Of a stretch of DNA of 64,000 bases, positions 36,230 to 47,700 are shown in pieces. The DNA comes from Eonycteris spelaea. Its lineage: Eukaryota > Chordata > Mammalia > Chiroptera > Pteropodidae. Within the stretch, counting starts at the first letter, position 1, and every line of letters starts with the position of its first letter. The notes beneath the pieces were generated by a model, which searched no databases, was not told the DNA's origin, and saw only the letters and a program-made list of their open reading frames with translations. The stretch is from assembly GCA_003508835.1 (NCBI GenBank), contig PUFA01000116.1:62001-126000 (forward strand). Reading direction: 5' to 3'. A program made the translations under genes and the position numbers.

Positions 36230-36535
36230 CCTGCCATCTTAAACCCGACACCTGGAACATGACCTCATGTGCAGACGGGTCTCTGTCCAGAGGCACTTGA
36301 ACCTCAGATGAGGCCGTTGGGGCCCCCTCGTCCCATATGACTGGGGGACCCGGATGCCATGTGGATGTGAAGACAGCCCCCCCAGCTAAGGGGAGGGGCC
36401 CGGAACGGACCTCCCAGGTGCAGGCCCCGCCCACACCTTCATCTCAGACTCTGGCCCCCAAAACTGCAGACGCTGCTTCCGCCGGTTAAGCCATGCGGCG
36501 TGTGGCCCTTTGCTAGGGTGACCTTGCTCGGGGGG
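36230..36535 (+). mobile_element. MLT1-type LTR relic (ERVL-MaLR), degraded
   Basis: Recognisable order: ATGACCTCATGTGCAGACGG, GATGAGGCCGTTGGGGCCCC, CGTCCCATATGACTGGGGGA, GATGCCATGTGGATGTGAAG, CACACCTTCATCTCAGACTC, TGGCCCCCAAAACTGCAGAC, GGTTAAGCCATGCGGCGTGT and GGCCCTTTGCTAGGGTGACC. These match the MLT1 LTR in sense orientation, though the 5' end is missing and there is an internal deletion. It is a solitary, non-coding retroviral-like LTR and carries no viral genes. Confidence 0.75.
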
Positions 36536-39500
36536 CTCCACTCCCAGGGGAGTGTCAGTGACGCGGCGGCTTCCTCGGCCAGAAGAAAGCGACTAGGGGC
36601 CCAGGTCAGCGACCCGCGTGGGTGACCTGACCGCCTGCGGAGCCTCACACCTCACAGGGGCCCCGTCGTGAGCGGCTCAAGGCGGACGCACCGGCCTCGC
36701 TGTCTACCCGTCAGCTGTTTGGAAACGAGCATCTTCCTCAGGCTACGTCCACCCCTCCAGACCACCCCTGTCATGCCGAGATGCTCCCCGCTCTGCTGAG
36801 ATTCTCCACTCCCCCCTGGGGGGCCGCGCTTTACCGCCCTGGAGGTCTCGGGTGGGGGGGGGGCATGCCCCGACCATTACTCCCCGCTCGGCCACGCCCC
36901 TGAGACGTTGGACACTAACCCACACCCGCGTCTGCTCTGCCGACGGCTCCAGGCGGTTCGGGGAGCCTGCGCCCCTCCCCGGAGGCCACGGGCTCCCTGG
37001 ACCTGCGTGTCCCTCGCGAGAGCCCTCGGGGCGGACCGGCCATGTCCAAATGTGCCCGCTGAGGACTCTGGGGAACCGATTGGAAGTCGGCGCTGTCACA
37101 CTTCAGTAAAACTGAGAACTCAGTGCTGGGTCAACGGGGCTGCAGGATGGGAAAACACGGGACAACGTGGTGCCACCAGGTCGCCCGGAGCCGCTCCCCT
37201 CTCCACCCTTGCCCGTTCGGTCACGCTCCGCGACTGCGGAACCACCTGTGGTCTGGAACCCACGCCAGCGAGACGTTCAAACACGCCCTCGGGGAGGGTC
37301 ACGGCAGGGACAGGCGGCTCGGCTCCTGCTCCCCCCGCCCGTCTGCTGCTCCGCGGGGCGCCCCGGGCCACTCTCCCCTCGCCACGTGGCACGTCCCCGG
37401 CCCCTCTCTGCACACACCTGCCCCCTCACGCCCTTCAGACGTCAGCTTCAAGGTCACACGACCCGGGCAGGGGCCGAGCCTCCCTCCCCTCCCTCTGTCG
37501 ACAACCCCAAGCACAAGTCTGGGCTCGGCGCACGTGTTCAAACGAATGGCTAGACACGATCTTGCTCTAGTGGTGGGAACACGTGCGTGCGCGCGCACAC
37601 ACACACACACGCACACACACACACGTGCGCTGACACTGGGCAGGCGTCCAGCTGGTTGCCAGGGAAGTCCAGGCAGCCCCGAGCCGGGGTCACGGGGATC
37701 AGCGGTAACAAGGCTCCTGATGCTGCAGGCCGTTGTCATGCGGTCCCACGTGGACGGGTAATTCGGGGGCGGCTTCGCATGGCGGCAGCGGCTGCCTCCG
37801 CCGCCTGACTCGGGCCACGGTCCGTGGCCCCAGCAGATGCTCCTTTGCCTGGGTGGGACCGCCGAGCCCAAGTCTGAGCAGGGGGGAGCAAGACGCAGCG
37901 TGGACCGCGCTGCCTTTGTCCCAGGCTGGGGCCCTGAACCCCCCGCCCCCTCCCCGACTTCCTTCTCCCAAACCCACAGCCGAGCATGACTCAGACCAGG
38001 GTGCAGAGACACGGCGGCATTTAATATGAATTCTCTATTACGTGTTTAATAAACACTGCCGGCTTATGGGGACGCGAAATTGCTTTTTATAAACACCGGA
38101 GCCGGCAGACACATTCCTTTTTTTTTTTTTTTTTTTCCCTGGCAATAATCGAGGAAAAACTCCTCTGGGCTCCTTGTTCATTCACAGCACGGCGGGAGCT
38201 GAATGGGGCCCAGTGTGTGGCTTCCCGGGGGCGTTTTTTTGCATTGAGGTTGACACTAGGCAGGGAGTGAAGAGGAGACTAGTCATTAAAGAGGGAACGG
38301 GGTGCTGGCACCATGGTAATGCCGATGAAGCTGGGGGGCCTGTCCCCCCCTTGAAGTAGGCAGGTCAGCAAACGGACGGGACGGGGTGGGGAGCAGGATC
38401 CTTAGGGCCCCTGACATGCATCGAAAGTACAGAATCAGCCACTGTCTGAAATGTCCATGATTAGTCATTCTTTTGGACACATCATACATACAAAATCAGC
38501 AGGCATTTATTTATAGAATTTAAGAGACAAAAATAAAGGTCTCTTTGCCTCAAAGCGTCCCCCTGGCCGCCAGGTAGAGGGGCCGCGAACTGGCCATTAG
38601 AGGAACCCGCCTCCGCTCCTGTGAGTTTTGCATTTAGGAGTTTCGTAATTAGTAAAATAATTCCCTTGGGGCCCGTTTAAATAAAACTTTATTGGGGATG
38701 CGTTGATGTTCAGCGAAGAACGGGGCTCTTACCAAACCGGGAGCGTCACGAGGGAAGAGGACGTGGGTGGAAAGGGGGGGCAGGAGGGGACCCCGCAGGG
38801 CCAGCCTCGCTCCGGCGGCTCCCAGCTCAGCGCCCGGCCCACGCGGCCTCCGCCGAAGTCCTCGCCAGCACTTCAGAAAGGTCAGTTCTGAGTAAAGTGG
38901 CCGCTTGACAGCCGCACAGGGCTCTGCGGTTCCTGGGCGGGGCATGAGCCGAGGTCTTGTGAGGCTGGGAGGCAAGAGGCAGCATCGGAGGCGCCCGGAA
39001 CCGGCCCCCAAGAGCCGGGCCCAGGGCAGACAGACGGACACCCCGAGGAGGCCCCCCTCTGGCGCCCACAGCTCCTCTGCCCCCTGCCCTGTCAGGAGAG
39101 GTGGCGGCCCAGGGCGGCCGGCGCCCATGCCCGGTGGACACCCAGGGCGGGGGGCTCTCCCGACACCAGAGTGCGGTCGGCTTGCTGACGTCAGAGGCCC
39201 AGCCCCTCCCGCACCCTCCACCACCTCCGTCCCCTCCCGTCACCGTCCCTGTCACCACCCCTGTCCCGTCACTGTCCCGGGCAGCCGTGACCCTTCGGCT
39301 CGCCCCTCGGCCGTGCCCAATCACGCAGCTCTCAGCCAAGACCAACCGCAGGGGCTTCGGGGGCCGCGGGTCCACCCTCGCGGGCTCTCGGGCTCGCCCG
39401 CCTGTCTCCCACGGTGACTGGGGGGAGGGGCAGCCCGGAGGCAGAACACGGAGCCCGGCCTGGGGAGCGCGGAGGCGTGGGGGGACGGGACGCGGGGGGC

Positions 39501-39600
39501 GCCTGACGAGGACGGGGCGCTGCGGCGGCGGAGCGGGGGCTGTCACCCCCGTGTGTGTGTGTTTCTCTTTAACCTTCGGCTGAATTTCATTTTGTTTATT
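36536..39600. other. gene-free, mostly CpG-rich, with AT-rich patches
   Basis: CpG-rich unique DNA with long open frames of no recognisable content. AT-rich, CpG-poor patches lie at 38,020-38,160 and 38,440-38,700. A CA run lies at 37,580-37,630 and a 19-base T tract at 38,118-38,136. The block at 38,800-39,550 is the most CpG-rich and could be an isolated island. Confidence 0.5.
37580..37630. repeat. (AC)n / GCGC microsatellite
   Basis: ACGTGCGTGCGCGCGC leads into an AC dinucleotide run interrupted by one CG step. About 50 bp of alternating purine-pyrimidine. Confidence 0.95.
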
Positions 39601-39770
39601 TTGATATTTTTATTGAGTTGATCGGGGTAACATTGGTTAATGCAGTGATACGATTTTCAGGTGCGCGTTATCGTTTGACGTCTGTGTATTCTGAGTTCAC
39701 CAGTGTCCTTCAGCCGCCGTGTGTTTGGTCCCCCTTACCCGCCCACCCCTCCCCACCCCCCGTACTGGAC
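39601..39770 (-). repeat. L1 3'-end fragment, antisense, bat-type variant
   Basis: On the plus strand it opens TTTTTATTGAGTTGATCGGG, then GTAACATTGGTTAATGCAGT, TTTTCAGGTGCGCGTTATCG and TTCTGAGTTCACCAGTGTCC, and ends in CCACCCCTCCCCACCCCCC. This is the reversed 3' UTR of an L1 variant I associate with bat genomes. CTCAATAAAAA on the minus strand is its poly(A) signal. Compared with the remembered consensus, many A/T positions have become G/C (for example TGCGCGTTATCG). Confidence 0.65.
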
Positions 39771-42700
39771 CCCCTTTAACCGAGTCCGCTCCCGTTTTTA
39801 ACGGAAAAGGCCGATCTGGTGGCTCCGTGCTGGGCAGAGGCAGAGAGGAGGGGCGAGGGGCAGACAGAGAGCCTCGCCCAGCACATTCCGGAATCTTCTC
39901 TGGTCATTCAGCAGCGGCTTCAGCAGCAACACACACTCTCGTCCTGCCTCGTGCGGATCCTCCTTCAGCTCCACGGCCGAGGGAGTTAGAAACCCTCGGC
40001 CTTCGGCTCCGAACTTCCGACCAGGCCCCGGAGCCCGGCAGGGGCAGCAGAGGGTGGGGGTCACACTGGGCCACAGACGAAGGCATGAACTCAAATGTCC
40101 TCCTTTCTTCGTTAAGCACAAGGCCCCCGAGAGGGACGGCCCGGTGCCAGCGACCCCGCTTCCCCAGTGGAGCCACCGGACGGCGCTCCCGTCCCCTCCC
40201 CACGCTCGCTCCCCACGCAGAGCTGCCCAGGCGCCTCCCTGGGAGCCGGCTGGACGCCGGAGGAGGACGATGACCACTGAGGCCCAGCGAGGCCTGGTTT
40301 GTGGGGCGGAACCTTCCTCGCCGGCGGGGATGGCGTTCCCGTGACGTGGTGACTCGGAACGCTCCTTCCCCTTCACTTAGAGAAAACGCCGTGCCAAACT
40401 CTCCACCCTCTGGGACCCACCGCTGCTCCGGTCCCCCGCGTCGCTGCCCCTGGGGCCTCCGTCCAGGAGGGCGTGCCCACACGTCACCCTTCAGTGTGAC
40501 AACAAGTCCCCGCGCTCATCAGCCTCGGCACATGTCCACCTGGGGAGGGGAGTTCCCGGAAGATAAAAATCTCGCCTCATCCTTCTCACCTCCCTGGATC
40601 TAGCGCTGGGCGGAACGTCGCCCGGTGAATGCCGAGCGGGTGAACAAAGCCGTTCAAGGACACCGGCCCTGGGGAGGAGCCTCCCACCAGACGCTCGCAG
40701 GTCCCTTCCTCGCGGCCCTCAGGGCCACCCCCACTCCCACCTCGGTCCCATCACGGCTGTGACGGAGGACGCATTTTGGTGACGCATTTGCTGGGGTGAG
40801 CCTGCACACGGCCCAGCCCCGGGGCCGTGTCCGATGTGCCTGTGGCTCCGGTTGACCTCATCAGCGAGCGATCTGGGCTGTCAGGGAGAACCGTGTCCTG
40901 CGCGGGGCCCGCCAGGCACCGCGTCAGCATTATCCGATGGTGACGAGCCGGGATGGCATTTTAATAAAGCGTGTGAGTAATGGATGGATGGTGACCTGCA
41001 TGCGGCTTCTTCTGGGCAGCCAGAAATAAAAATCACATTATCCAGAATGACATCACTCTTACCTCTCACTGAGTACTTTCATTCTGATTGTAAAGAATTA
41101 CAGTGGTGGCCCAGAAAAATGCATTTCATTTAGGGAAAGGGAAAAACGAAAACAAACAAACAAACAAAAATGACCTTTGCGTTGTAAGAACGCACACGCG
41201 AAGTAAAAACCGGCTTCTGCCCCAGCAGGGATGCATGTCGGGGAAAGAGCTTCTGCGTCTGTGGCCCCCGGGTCTGAAGGACAGGCTTTGGGTGGGTGAC
41301 TCGCGCTCCGCCCAACAGTGGGACACGGACCGGAGTCCCCGAGGCACACGGCATCCTCTGCGGTGTGACGGCTCAGGGCCCCCAACCCCCCCCCCCGATG
41401 TCAGAACGGCCCCTTCTGTGTTTGAGGATTTTCCCACCGCCCTTGGCTTGCTTTCTTCAAGGCTCGAAGCCTGGACAGTGTGGGGAAGGGCAGAGGCAGG
41501 GCGGAGCCACGCTCGGGGACGGCGGCGTCTCACGGGGCAGGACGCCGAGGCCGTGGCGTGGGCGTGAAGTGTCACCCACCCGGATGCCTGCCACGTCTCC
41601 TCCTCTCGCCCGGTAAGGCTTTTCCTTGCACCCGGGCCCCTCCGAGCAGGAAATCGTTATGCTCTTCTGAGAGATCGAATGCCATTCTCCTCGCATTGCT
41701 CTCTTAAGGCTTCGAGGTTTGGTTCCCTTCCCCGGAAACCCTCATTTTTTCCTGACAGGATTCGAATGCCTGCTCTCGACGTCTCAGTAATAAATCTGAC
41801 CGACCCCTTAGGCCCCTTTCGAGCGATCCGATGACAGATTCCGGCGCTAAGTGAGAAGTCGCTCATCTCCAGATCTGCAGAGCTCAGCTCATCCAAGGCC
41901 GATGCATGACGAGGAGAGGACGGATGAGCCCGGCGGGAAAGGGCCGTCACGCAGACGCCACCTGCTTCCGGGCGCATCCTCTAGGCAGGGGGACCGGACT
42001 TCGGGATGCGCCGTGTCCTTCAGAGAGCGGAGGGACCCTGGTCAGAGCACAGCACGCGGGAGCACGGCCCCCATCTGCCTGACAGCACTGACTCCTGAGA
42101 CGAGAGCACCTGGCGTAACCTTGTCACCTGACGTCCTACGTCACAACCCATGTCACCCTGTCTCTTAGCAGAATGGCACTTGATTTTTCTAATTTCATCG
42201 TTTTTAACCAAAAGGTGTGTATTCTCGCTCCATGGGCTGCAAGGCCCAAGGACCGTCCCTCCGAGCCCCCTGGGGACAAACCACCGCAGGACAGAGGTGT
42301 CCCAGGAGGCCTGGCAGGTGCTGACTGGTAGCACCACCCCCATTTCTAGTGACAGCGGGGGGGGGCTGCTTTTATGTAACAGATGCGTCTTTCCGAGCGG
42401 AACCAGCCCACAGAACGAACAGCCCCTCTCGCCACTGGGCCGCGGGAGCGGGGGCCCCGTGGGCGTGAGACCCCCCACGCGATCCAGCCCGAAAGTGTCT
42501 CTAGAAGTGGAGACGAGACACTTGTTTTTAAGTCAAGGGTTCTCACCTTGGCCCCCAAGCTGCTGTCACCGATGCGAGTGTCCCCAGGTCTCCCCGTGTG
42601 ACACTCTGTCCACGCAGCCACCGTGCAGGGAGCCAGGCGGGTGCCGGGTGATGCCGTGGGGGCGCCCTCCCCCGGAAGCCCACGGCGTGGGACGGCACAT

Positions 42701-44700
42701 CGCTGTGCTCAGGCTGCCATCGAAGGACCACGCGCCTGGCAGCTGGAGCCGACGCTTGATCCCCAGCTCCGGAGGCGGCTGGACACGCCGTGGGTCACGG
42801 CCTCTTCCGGTCGCAGTGGGGGATGGGAGTGGCAACTAGGAAGAGCTGGAGGCACACGCGTGACGATGGGCCGGGGCCCTGAAGCCCGCGCCTGGGGTGG
42901 CCTCTTCCTCCGCTCCTTCCGGTCCTGACACGAACCATCTGACCTCATGCCAAACATGCCCCACAACTTCGGCCGCACGGCCGTGCTCAGAACGGGGCAT
43001 TATCTGGATTCCAGTCCCCTCTGCCGCTCACCCAGAAGTCACCGGTTTGTTCGGCGGTCTCTGTCCCCTGAGTCCGTCCTCTGGTTTACGCAGCTCCCAC
43101 TAGGACTGGCACAGGCACTGGTCACGACATCCGCAGGCTCCTGCGACGGGCCGCCCTCTGCTCAGCAGCCGGGGCAGCAGGACCTCCCTGGCCCGTGGCC
43201 ATGTCACGCAGGGGCTCTGGACGCCTGCCACCTGCCTCGCGGGCCAGCGTCCACCGAGGGCGCAGAGGGCGCCCGCCTCTCTGACTCCACTTCCTCATGA
43301 ACCCAGGGGTCACCTGCCGGGTCCTAGCAACACTCTCCTTCCAGACCCCCCCCCCAGGGAGCACACATGGGACACACAGGGACGAGAATGGGAATGGGGG
43401 ACATTCGAGCCATTTTGACAAGAGGTGAAGACTGGGGTGGTGGGGGCACTTCTGCAGGGTCCGAAAGGGTGACGCTCTCAACACCCCTTCATCTGTAAAC
43501 GGGCAGGGGGTGTCTGGGTCAGGTCGGGGCCAGACAGACGGTCGGTGAAACCCCCGAGGACAGTGGCTTGTGGACGGTGTCACGGGTGTTCCTGGAGCTG
43601 GTGACGATTGGTGACGACGCTGAGATGAGTCTCTCATGGCTGTTCCTTCTAGTTACACTTTCCACATGGACAAAGGTTTGTCTGAACTGGACTGGGCGAG
43701 AGGGGAGCACAGGCCCCTCTGGGCACCCACGGGCTCCCCGCTGTTCTGGACAGAACCCTGGAGCTGAACGCCCCGCACGCAAACAGGGCAGCCGGCCGCA
43801 GGGCGTGGCAGAAGGTCAAGGCCGAACGGGGCGTGTGCAGGCTGCCGGTGGGAACGCAGCCTCACTTACAGAGGACGCCGAGGCCTCGCGCAGGGAGAGA
43901 CGACCACCCAGGGCTCAAAGACAGCCCCGGGGGACGAGCGGCGAGCTCCCTGGGCCCCCGTGCCGCGCGGCCCGTAACCCTGCCAGCCTCACGCTGGTCC
44001 GTCGCGTCTTGCCGACCCCTCCCCCGGTCCGCAGCAAGCCCAGTGGGCGACGCTGCCTAACGCGACCAGACTCTCGGCCTCTCTCGTTCCGCCACCTCAA
44101 GCAGCCCGAAGAGGAAGCGTCCTGCTGTCCTTCGCGAACGCCCTCTCTCCCGGTGTTCTGGTTTTTTGTTTTGTTTTGCTTCGTTTTTGAAAAAAGAAAA
44201 GAAAGCCGTATCAATCAGAAGACGCTGTCCCTGGGTGGACGTGGGTGGCCCGTAATTTATAGAAACGAAATGAAAAATCAAAGGCGAGAAGCAACAAATA
44301 AAAGAGGGGATGTGCTTCTCCTGCTTCTTAAGGCTCCCACGTCTGCCGTTTGTACAACGATCCGCAGAGTTCCTTCTGCGGTTCTGTTCGGAAAACCAAT
44401 GACGAGGAACCGTTTTCTTACTGGTCGGAGGAGTCACGAGCTGCAGCACCATAAATTAACCGGGGCACGAAGACTGCTTTAGGCAGACAGACCGTCAGCA
44501 GGTCCAGGGATGCAAATGAAGGCACAAACCCTGGAAAAACCACCAGCCGTGGGGCATTTTCATTCCGCACATCCGTTACCGACGCTGTTAAGAGGCTGTT
44601 GAAATACAATGTTTCAGCTCCCAGCCATAACGCAAGTTCAAGATAAACATTAAGATTCAACTGTCGTCCAAGGAAAAGTCACGTGTGGAAAGACTTTGTG
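39771..44700. other. gene-free, CpG-rich unique tract
   Basis: No gene recognised. Mostly GC-rich with scattered CpG. A (CAAA)n microsatellite lies near 41,151-41,169 and several long C or G runs occur (41,387-41,396; 42,357-42,365). AT-richer stretches occur at 40,960-41,180 and 44,160-44,330. Long open frames here (for example at 43.6-44.5 kb) have no domain content. Confidence 0.5.
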
Positions 44701-47700
44701 TACTCAGGCCGTCAGGAAAACATCTGTGCGGAGAAAGGGCCGTTACTGAGAGCCAGGGAGGGCCTCGGCGAAGCTGGCACAATAGGAAATTTAAATTGTT
44801 TTTTTTTTTCCTTCCCGTGAAATACTTTCATGTCGTTCGGCGAAGAGCAATATTTTTCTTCCAAGGCGCCTCGTTTACCATCAAAGCTTGCGGGAGGCTG
44901 GGGTGGGTTAACGCTGCTTCCTCTTGGCACGTGCTTTGCTGAGCGTGAGATGCTCCCCCGCCCGCCCCCCCCCCCCACCGGCAAGGCTGTTAAGCGCTCC
45001 GTTCTGATTTTCAGTGCCGAATGACACTTGATCCCGGAAAGCGTGATGGCCTGGTTCGGCGTGCTTCTTATCCACGTGACTACGAATGCAGTTTCCGGGC
45101 ATTGTTCCGCGTTTTTAATTCACAGGGAAGCTCCAAGCTCCGGCTCCGACCACAGCCTCGCCGGCTGCGTGTCGAAGGCCATCGACGTGAGCGTCATCAC
45201 TTCCTGGGGAAGGGTCGCTGGGGACGGGGCTGGAGCCTGGGGATGGGGCACAGGCCACTCTCACGAGGCCGCTGCCGGCTGTCCACAGCGGCTTTGGAAT
45301 TCCTTTTTGAGAGTTGCGTTCGGAACCAGAGAAGAACGTGCGTCACGTCGTCCCGAAACCAGCTGTGTGCACGGAGCGTGGCGGCCCCCGCACGAGTCTG
45401 TCAGGCCAAGTTCAGCAATTATTTCCCCACTGAACACCGTGACCCACAGGTGACCGCGGGGACGCATGAGCATCGCTCAAGTCGCATGCGAACGGTGCGA
45501 TCACTTCCTGTTTCTTGACCGGTCGGCCGTGGGGACGGTGACCAGCTGTAAGGAAGAGCAAACACGAGGAAGGGACCGTGTCCCCCACACGCAACGCGGG
45601 ACTTCGGGGCTGACGGACGAGCCTGCGAGATCTCGGTCAACAAGAACCAAGGGCGTCCGTGCCCCCAGCGCCCCGCCACCTCCTAAATGCTTGGCTAAGA
45701 GTCACTCAACACCGGATCGAAGCCCGGGACCCCGACTCCCTCAGCGATGGAGCAAGACGGATGCGAGGCAGAAACTTCCGAGCATGTGGCAGGCGGGCGG
45801 CCTCCCGCCCCGCGCGGTGCATTCCGGAACATTCAGTGGCTTTCGCCGCGGCAGGATGAAACGCAGTCCGACTCGGAATCAAGGAAACGAACCGAGGATT
45901 CGCACTTCCGCCTGCGCCAGGCAAGCGACGGGCATGTGCATGAAAATGCACCCTCGCCGACAATCCAGTAAATTGCAATTCAGACTCAGTCACTCGGCAG
46001 GAAACGTTTCTTCCAAGTTGGCCGTGATTTACGAATTAGTAACAGAGAGACCGAGGGAGGGGACCGCGGAGCCGTCCCCCCCGCCTGCTGGTGGGAAACA
46101 CCCTGGTTCCTTTCCGCCAACGTCGCCAGCCGCCTCACAGTCTCCCCGTCGTCCCCAAGGCTGTGTCTCCCGCCCCCACGGCCACGTCCTCATCCATCTT
46201 AAGGCTGCATGTGAACACCGTCTACCTGCTGATGGACGGCTCCTCGGGAGTGCCCCTCCCCCAGGCTCCAGCCTGACCCCACGCTCCAGACTCATTGATT
46301 CAACTTCCCGCGTGGCACCCCTGTCCAGAAGTCCGGGGCACTCTGAACGCGACGGGTACAAACCAGAGCCCTTCGACCCCACACGGCTTCACCCCACAGC
46401 TGCCCAAGCCCAGTCAGAAGCCACTGTGTCCTTCCGGCTACTCAGGCCCGAGCCTTGACATCGTCCCTGGCCCCTCTCCCCTCCCATCCCCTGTATCTAA
46501 TCTGACCCGAAGAGCAGCCTGGTGGCATCCGGGTTCCCTTGGCCCATCGTGGGAAGAGCTGACACGTGAAAGGACTTGCTTCAAAAGAAGTTCAAAACAC
46601 AAAACAAAACAAAACAAACCAGAAACCACTAACGCGGTGGCATGCCACTCTCCTAAGTTTCCGCCCCAGGAACTGACTGCGTGTGAGGCCGGAAGGGCTT
46701 GCCCCCCACCCGGTGGGGGGCAGGTCTCCCATCCCCCTGTGACCTCACGTGACTGTCCGTGGGAGACGTTGGCGTCACCATCACTGTAAGACACGTCGTA
46801 GGAACGTTGGCCGCGGACAGCAGTAACGTCCATTAATACGATCGTGCGACCTCCAGATGCCGTTACTATTCGCAAGCGTCAACTCTGCCCGCCTGAGGGG
46901 CGGCTTTTCTGGACAGACGTAGCACAGCTTTAACAGTCCGCCCATTTCCCGCCAGCTGGACAGTAACCTGCACAAACAAGCGGCCTGCACGTGAGGACGA
47001 GGCCACAGCAATGGCCCCTACGCGACGTCTCTGACCTAAGGTGTACGAAGCCGCAGCTTGTAAATCGTGCACACAACAGTAAATCGTGCACACACACAGT
47101 TCTATCCCTCTCTCTCTGACGGATAAAAAAGGGGTAAATAAAAGGGGTGGGACCGACGGCCTCTATGGTCCAAACGCCTGAGTTTGCTTTCTTCGACTAA
47201 AGTGTATTTCATTTTCCGAATCCTCTGAAAATCAGGAAACATCGGGAAGCATCGGCTTTGGCACGAGGCTGGCTCTGGACTTAAAGGCACAGCAGGTGCG
47301 GGGGGGGGGTGGGCACGCACGTGAAGGGGGCCGAGACCGCGGTGCGGCCCCCGCTGGAAGCCGTGGGCTTCTCAGGAGAGTGCGGGGAAGCTGCCCGGAG
47401 AAACGCAGAGCCCAGTCCTCCTGGGAGGGGGAAGGGGACACTGGGCCGCCTGGCACCGGGAATGAACAGATGGTCCTCATGTCGCCTCTGCTCCCCCTGT
47501 GGGGCGCACAGCTTTCTCACCGAGGACAAGCGGGTCACGGGCGAGACCAAGAAAACCCGTCCGCGGCTCAGCGCGTATTGCCGATCCACGGGCTCTGGAG
47601 CTGTCCCACAGTGGGGACAGACAGACAGCCGGAGACCTTCCCCAGGGACACACGCTGTTTCTGATGTCTTGGGGAGGATAAGGATCCGTAGTGATTCGCT

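Noticed and set aside
38118..38136. 19-base T tract as the tail of an antisense retroposon
   Set aside because: The sequence to its right shows no SINE or LINE features.
43568..44482. 304-codon plus-strand open frame
   Set aside because: It starts with a short hydrophobic stretch that looks like a signal peptide, but the rest is low-complexity and then translates a T/A-rich tract; not credible as a gene.
45466..46458. 330-codon plus-strand open frame
   Set aside because: Ser/Pro/Arg-rich with no domain, no conserved-looking segment and no splice context; probably chance in a CpG-rich tract.
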